The notes beneath the pieces were generated by a model, which had not been told where the DNA came from, did no database searches, and was given only the letters and a program-made list of their open reading frames with translations. 54,569 nt of DNA from a bacterium (GTDB lineage: Bacteria > Bacillota > Clostridia > Lachnospirales > Lachnospiraceae), in NCBI GenBank assembly GCA_023663725.1, contig JAMPGX010000004.1:1-54569 (forward strand), given 5' to 3'. How positions within the stretch are numbered: position 1 is the stretch's first letter; every line of letters begins with the position of its first letter. Shown here in pieces: positions 51,501-54,569 of this stretch. A program made the translations under genes and the position numbers.

Positions 51501-53036
51501 CTATTGTTCCACCACACACAATCCGTTCTCCCGCAGCTCCAACACGCGATCACAGCATTCCTGGATATATTTTCGGTCGTGGGAGACGCTGATCACCGCC
51601 CCTGGAAAATCCCTTATCAGCTGCCGGATCACTGGACCTGACAGAGGGGAAAAATTGCGGGTGGGTTCATCCAGCACCAGCACATTGCGCCGCTCCATGC
51701 TCATCTTCAGGAGCAGGAGCTTGGCCTTCTGACCGCCGGAGAGGTCTCGGATAGCATGCTCCATCTCCTGCACCGTGTATTTCATGCTGCCCAGATAGGT
51801 GCGAATCCGAGTGGTTTCCTCCTTGTCCCAGGTCTGCGACAGATATTCCACAGGAGTGGCGTTCGGGTTTAAAAGCTCTTCATAATTCTGAGGCATATAT
51901 GCGGCGCGGATATCAGTTCGCTCCAGCAATTGCTCTGCGATCTTTCGAAGAAGCGTAGTCTTGCCGATTCCATTTTTCCCAATGATGCATACCTTCTCCG
52001 GTCCTCTGACCTGCAGGCGGATATCGCTGGCAAGCTCTCTTTCGCCTGCCGTCAGCAGTGGCAGTTCATAGTCGATTACCCATTTTCCGGAGGGGATTCC
52101 CTCTCCCTGAGCGAACCGGAAGAAGATGGATTCCTCCGTATCCGGCCTCTGTGTCATATCTTCCGCCTGCCGTTCAAAACGTCGCTGCATGGACTTGACG
52201 GAATGCATCTTCTTTTTCAGCAGTCTGGCTCCGGAGGGGTCCTGTCGGGAGATTGTATCCTGTTGATACGCTACTTTTTCATAGATTCGCCGGAATTTTT
52301 CCTGCTGCTTCTCATAGGCGGCTTTTTCCTCTTTGGCTAGTCGTTCCTGGCGTTCCAGAGCGTTCTGGTGAGTTGCCACATAGTCTGAATAGCTGGTTCG
52401 AGATACGTTGCACCGGCTTTCCGTCTTGCGTTTGATCTGCTCCAAATGGATGATCATATTGGCGGTGTGCTCCAACAGAGTCTCATCATGGGAGATATAG
52501 AGCACGGGAAAGGTACAGCCGTTTATGAAATCCTGAAGCCACTGTAGTGTGTCGATATCGATATCGTTGGAGGGCTCATCCAATAGCAGCAGATTGGGCC
52601 GCAGACTCAGGATGCGGATCAGCTGGATTTTTACTTTTTCGCCGCCGGACAGATGGTGCATTTGTGTATCGCTGTACAGCAGCTCCGCAGAAATACCCAG
52701 TCTGCCAGCCCAGGAGGATAGTTCCTGATAATCTGTTTCCAGAAAAGCGTTCTCTGCGCTCAGAAATTCGTAGACAGTCTTCTCAAGATCCTCCTTAGGA
52801 AGTTCCTGGGCCAGATAACCGCTGATAATATGGCTTCGGACAAGCTCCCCATCATATTCTGTGTAATCCTCCACCAGAGCGGGATCCTGCAAAAGCTTTA
52901 ACAGCGTGGATTTGCCGTTACCCTCCTCCCCGATGATGGCCGCCTTATCCCCATCGTTTAAGGTGAAGGAGAGCCCGCTCAGCAGGGGCCGAAGATCTTT
53001 TTTGTGATAGAGATTTAAGTTTTTTACCTGTAACAT
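51501..53036 (-). CDS. ABC-F ribosome-protection protein
   Basis: A soluble protein of about 511 residues with two ATPase domains, from ATG 53036 (GGAGG 6 nt upstream; the frame extends further to 53153 through the attenuator and has no site there). Domain 1: GEEGNGKSTLLK, LSGGEKVKIQLIR, LLLLDEPSND. A long basic interdomain linker (about 190-310) reaches the ribosome's peptidyl-transferase region in characterised relatives. Domain 2: GKNGIGKTTLLR, DLSGGQKAKLLLLKM, and LDEPTRNFSPLSGPV, a form I associate with Lsa/Vga/clostridial ABC-F resistance proteins. It would displace lincosamide, pleuromutilin or similar antibiotics from the ribosome. The attenuator upstream supports drug-induced expression. 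Confidence 0.9.
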   Translation of the reverse strand: MLQVKNLNLYHKKDLRPLLSGLSFTLNDGDKAAIIGEEGNGKSTLLKLLQDPALVEDYTEYDGELVRSHIISGYLAQELPKEDLEKTVYEFLSAENAFLETDYQELSSWAGRLGISAELLYSDTQMHHLSGGEKVKIQLIRILSLRPNLLLLDEPSNDIDIDTLQWLQDFINGCTFPVLYISHDETLLEHTANMIIHLEQIKRKTESRCNVSRTSYSDYVATHQNALERQERLAKEEKAAYEKQQEKFRRIYEKVAYQQDTISRQDPSGARLLKKKMHSVKSMQRRFERQAEDMTQRPDTEESIFFRFAQGEGIPSGKWVIDYELPLLTAGERELASDIRLQVRGPEKVCIIGKNGIGKTTLLRKIAEQLLERTDIRAAYMPQNYEELLNPNATPVEYLSQTWDKEETTRIRTYLGSMKYTVQEMEHAIRDLSGGQKAKLLLLKMSMERRNVLVLDEPTRNFSPLSGPVIRQLIRDFPGAVISVSHDRKYIQECCDRVLELRENGLCVVEQ

Positions 53037-53058
53037 AGATACCTCCGCATAAAAAAAT

Positions 53059-53086
53059 GCTTCCGGCCACATATGTAACCGAAAGC
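53059..53086 (-). terminator. Attenuator terminator
   Basis: An 8-bp stem with one G-U pair and a 12-nt loop, followed by a run of seven T residues (53057-53051) on the minus strand. Confidence 0.75.
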
Positions 53087-53175
53087 AGATTCCTACACGC
53101 CCAAAACTAACTATGTTACAGACAGATGCGCCTGTGTGCACAGGTAGAAACAAAGGATGGAAAATCTATCAACGG

Positions 53176-53244
53176 TTACACAAAAAACACAGCCAATAGC
53201 ACCACAAGCTGCAATGGCCGAAATTCCTGTGTAGTTACTGTCAA
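53176..53244 (-). CDS. Leader peptide of ABC-F gene (22 residues)
   Basis: A reading frame that would start at TTG 53244 and encode (M)TVTTQEFRPLQ followed by LVVLLAVFFV, ending at TAA 53178-53176 inside the antiterminator segment. It lacks a ribosome binding site at the usual distance. Instead GGAGGAG (53272-53266) serves ATG 53260, which opens the three-codon frame MLN-stop (53260-53249) 4 nt before the TTG. Reinitiation after that frame is a possibility. The role as a drug-sensing leader is inferred from position and the overlapping fold. Confidence 0.5.
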   Translation of the reverse strand: MTVTTQEFRPLQLVVLLAVFFV

Positions 53245-53248
53245 TAGA

Positions 53249-53260
53249 TTAATTCAACAT
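53249..53260 (-). CDS. Three-codon upstream ORF (MLN)
   Basis: ATG TTG AAT TAA lies 5 nt after a strong GGAGGAG site. It ends 4 nt before the TTG of the leader frame. Start-stop-like ORFs of this length can hold stalled ribosomes, but nothing beyond position and the site supports translation. Confidence 0.35.
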   Translation of the reverse strand: MLN

Positions 53261-53356
53261 CGTTTCTCCTCCATAAGTTGTCTGTCTCTAATGTATTAGT
53301 CTATCACATCAGGCAAAAAATTACCAGCGATTTTTTGTATAATAGCTATAAAATGC

Positions 53357-53385
53357 TTGACAGCTTTTATCATACAGGGTAAACT
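53357..53385 (+). promoter_or_regulatory. Promoter of the PD-(D/E)XK gene
   Basis: TTGACA (53357-53362), a 17-nt spacer and TAAACT (53380-53385). Transcription would start near 53392, just before the hairpin at 53399. Confidence 0.6.
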
Positions 53386-53398
53386 GAGATTACAACGG

Positions 53399-53459
53399 AT
53401 AGAGAAAACAGGAGATTTGCATTTGATATGTCAGATCTCTCGCTTTCTCTATTTTTATT
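53399..53459 (+). terminator. Leader terminator upstream of PD-(D/E)XK gene
   Basis: ATAGAGAAA (53399-53407) pairs with TTTCTCTAT (53444-53452), with an inner GAGAT/ATCTC pairing, followed by TTTTTATTT. It lies between the promoter and the gene, so it would either attenuate expression or define a short RNA of about 65 nt. Confidence 0.6.
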
Positions 53460-53474
53460 TGGGGAGAAAAGCAC

Positions 53475-53510
53475 ATGGGAGAAGAGGCGTTGAGCGTTAT
53501 GTCAAGTTAG
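53475..53510 (+). CDS. Possible 11-residue leader peptide
   Basis: ATG 53475 is preceded by GGGGAG at 8-nt spacing and encodes MGEEALSVMSS. The stop codon lies inside a small hairpin (GTTATG 53496-53501 with CATAAC 53513-53518), 22 nt before the main ATG. Translation is plausible but unproven. Confidence 0.35.
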   Translation: MGEEALSVMSS

Positions 53511-53532
53511 AACATAACAGAAAGAGGGACAA

Positions 53533-54569
53533 ATGAAAAATCAAACAATGCGCTGCTTCTTCAACAACCTGCCCAGCGAGCAGGAATTGAGAGATCGAAT
53601 CGAAAGGAGGGAAGATTTAAGGAAACTGTTTGAGAGCTGGAATGCCTGCCAGCAGAGGGAGTATCTGGACAGATGTACAGGGAGAAAAGGGTATAATATT
53701 CTTTATGATGCATACTTCAAGGAAGTGATGAATCCAGAATATGATCCGGCCAGGTTGGAGTCCTTTTTAGAAGTAATCATTGGAGAGTCGGTAAAGATTC
53801 TGAAATTGCTGCCCAACGACGGAGTACGTCTGGAGGATGAGAACACGCTACTTGTGACGGATATCATAGTGGAACTGATAGATGGCTCAATAGCTAATAT
53901 AGAGGTGCAAAAGATAGGATATATGTTTTCCGGCCCTCGCTGTTCCTGTTATCTGTCTGATATGATGCTGCGGCAGTATAAAAGGATTCGGGCAAGGGAA
54001 AAGAAAGCTTTTTCTTATGGAAAGATTAAAAAAGTGTATCTGATCGTCCTGTATGAGACAAGTCCGCAGGAATTATGGGCCATGCCCGATACCTATCTAC
54101 ATCGTTCAAAGCATATATTTGATACGAAACTGGAGATGGACCTGTTGCAGAGGTGCATTCTGATTCCCCTTGACATTTTCCGAAGGAATATGCAAAATAA
54201 AGCTATCAGCACCCTGCAGGAGGCGTGGCTTACCTTTTTGAGTGAAAGCGACCCTAAGCGTTTGGCGGAGCTATTTCAGGCTTTTCCACAGTTTGTAGAG
54301 ATGTATGAGACACTATATGGCATGGATAAGGATATGGTGAGGGCAATGGGATTTTTTTCAAAAGAGCTTAGAATTATGGATCAGAATACGGCACAATATA
54401 TGATTGACGAGATGGAGAGCAGAATTGACCGTCTGCAGGTGGAAGTGGAAGAACTGGAGAGCCAGAAAAATCAACTGGAAACCAAGAATGATAAGCTGGA
54501 GGCCAAGAACGACCAGCTGGAGGCCAAGAACGACCAGCTGGAGGCCAAGAACGACCAGCTGGAGGCCAA
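53533..54569 (+). CDS. PD-(D/E)XK (Rpn/transposase-like) protein, 3' partial
   Basis: An open frame from ATG 53533 (AGAGGGAC upstream) to the window edge, at least 345 residues. The N-terminal ~300 residues match the Rpn/'PD-(D/E)XK nuclease family transposase' group common in Clostridia: the Glu-Leu and Glu-x-Gln-Lys core is VTDIIVELIDG and IANIEVQKIGYMF, with Asp near 117 and Glu-Gln-Lys near 130. YGKIKKVYLIVLYE and the helical LYGMDKDMVRAMG region follow. The C-terminal part is a predicted coiled coil (DEMESRIDRLQVEVEELESQ) that becomes an exact heptad repeat (N-D-Q-L-E-A-K) at the window edge. Characterised Rpn proteins are DNA endonucleases that promote recombination; the role here is inferred. 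Confidence 0.8.
   Translation, partial: MKNQTMRCFFNNLPSEQELRDRIERREDLRKLFESWNACQQREYLDRCTGRKGYNILYDAYFKEVMNPEYDPARLESFLEVIIGESVKILKLLPNDGVRLEDENTLLVTDIIVELIDGSIANIEVQKIGYMFSGPRCSCYLSDMMLRQYKRIRAREKKAFSYGKIKKVYLIVLYETSPQELWAMPDTYLHRSKHIFDTKLEMDLLQRCILIPLDIFRRNMQNKAISTLQEAWLTFLSESDPKRLAELFQAFPQFVEMYETLYGMDKDMVRAMGFFSKELRIMDQNTAQYMIDEMESRIDRLQVEVEELESQKNQLETKNDKLEAKNDQLEAKNDQLEAKNDQLEA
54466..54569 (+). repeat. In-frame 21-nt tandem repeat (heptad NDQLEAK)
   Basis: Five units are visible: one diverged (54466-54486), one with a single changed codon (54487-54507), two identical (54508-54549), and a partial one at the window end. Each unit encodes one coiled-coil heptad, so copy-number change would keep the frame and lengthen the coil. 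Confidence 0.9.

Larger units (their letters stand above)
53037..53275 (-). promoter_or_regulatory. Attenuator leader of the ABC-F gene
   Basis: On the minus strand, a terminator hairpin (GCTTTCGG 53086-53079, CCGGAAGC 53066-53059) followed by ATTTTTTT ends just before the ABC-F ribosome binding site. The 5' arm and its loop contain CGGTTACA, which can instead pair with TGTAACCG at the end of the leader reading frame (stop codon at 53178-53176). Ribosome stalling in the leader would leave TGTAACCG free and prevent termination. A perfect CCTGTG/CACAGG palindrome lies in between (near 53135-53148). Confidence 0.75.

Noticed and set aside
54466-54569. CRISPR-like array
   Set aside because: The units are contiguous without spacers, in frame, and encode a coiled-coil heptad.

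Overview
The window looks like a chromosome segment of a gut-type Clostridia (Lachnospiraceae-like) bacterium. The support is indirect: strong GGAGG ribosome binding sites, TTGACA/TATAAT-type promoters, a T-box in front of thrS, a LexA-type (DinR) SOS box, ABC sugar importers without a local ATPase, lipoprotein solute-binding proteins, and an ABC-F ribosome-protection gene behind an attenuator. No rRNA, tRNA or CRISPR array was seen.

Layout. 1-1.6 kb: an insertion sequence transposase. 1.7-4.4 kb: a small operon (HTH-methyltransferase fusion, HAD hydrolase, TIM-barrel isomerase, then a 28-residue membrane peptide and a strong terminator). 4.5-8.6 kb: an unknown protein and thrS with a Thr T-box leader; two copies of a dispersed structured repeat lie between the T-box terminator and thrS. 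8.6-10.1 kb: GH27 alpha-galactosidase and a zinc-ribbon protein. 10.1-15.9 kb: a signalling cassette (membrane diguanylate cyclase, orphan furanose-type binding lipoprotein, divergent hybrid histidine kinase). 16-37.4 kb: an arabinose-polymer utilisation locus. It holds a secreted GH51 arabinofuranosidase lipoprotein, a large operon with two pairs of MalF/MalG-type permeases, a 989-residue modular binding protein, an NHL-TPR-Yip1-like membrane protein and a DUF5696-like exported protein, then a second binding lipoprotein, a LamG lipoprotein, an ArsR-type regulator with a large extra domain, intracellular GH51 AbfA and GH43. 37.5-41 kb: a two-component system plus ABC exporter. 41.2-43.2 kb: a transsulfuration enzyme and dapF. 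43.3-47.1 kb: a single-chain restriction-modification enzyme (nuclease, methylase and specificity domains) with a LexA-type box at its promoter. 47.2-49.6 kb: GH31 alpha-xylosidase. 49.6-53.3 kb: an unknown small protein, a NiCo-type riboswitch with a CDF metal exporter, and an ABC-F protein with leader attenuator. 53.3 kb to the end: a PD-(D/E)XK family protein whose 3' end is an in-frame 21-nt repeat running out of the window.

Working model. Secreted GH51 and other exoenzymes would release arabino-oligosaccharides, the binding proteins and four permeases would import them using an ATPase encoded elsewhere, and AbfA, GH43, GH27 and GH31 would finish them inside. The hybrid kinase with its binding protein, and the ArsR-like protein, are candidate sensors. 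The least explained items are a ~150-210 nt dispersed element whose long helix shows compensatory base changes among four copies and which recurs in leader regions between riboswitches and their genes, and the double-permease importer cassette with its two unusual accessory proteins.
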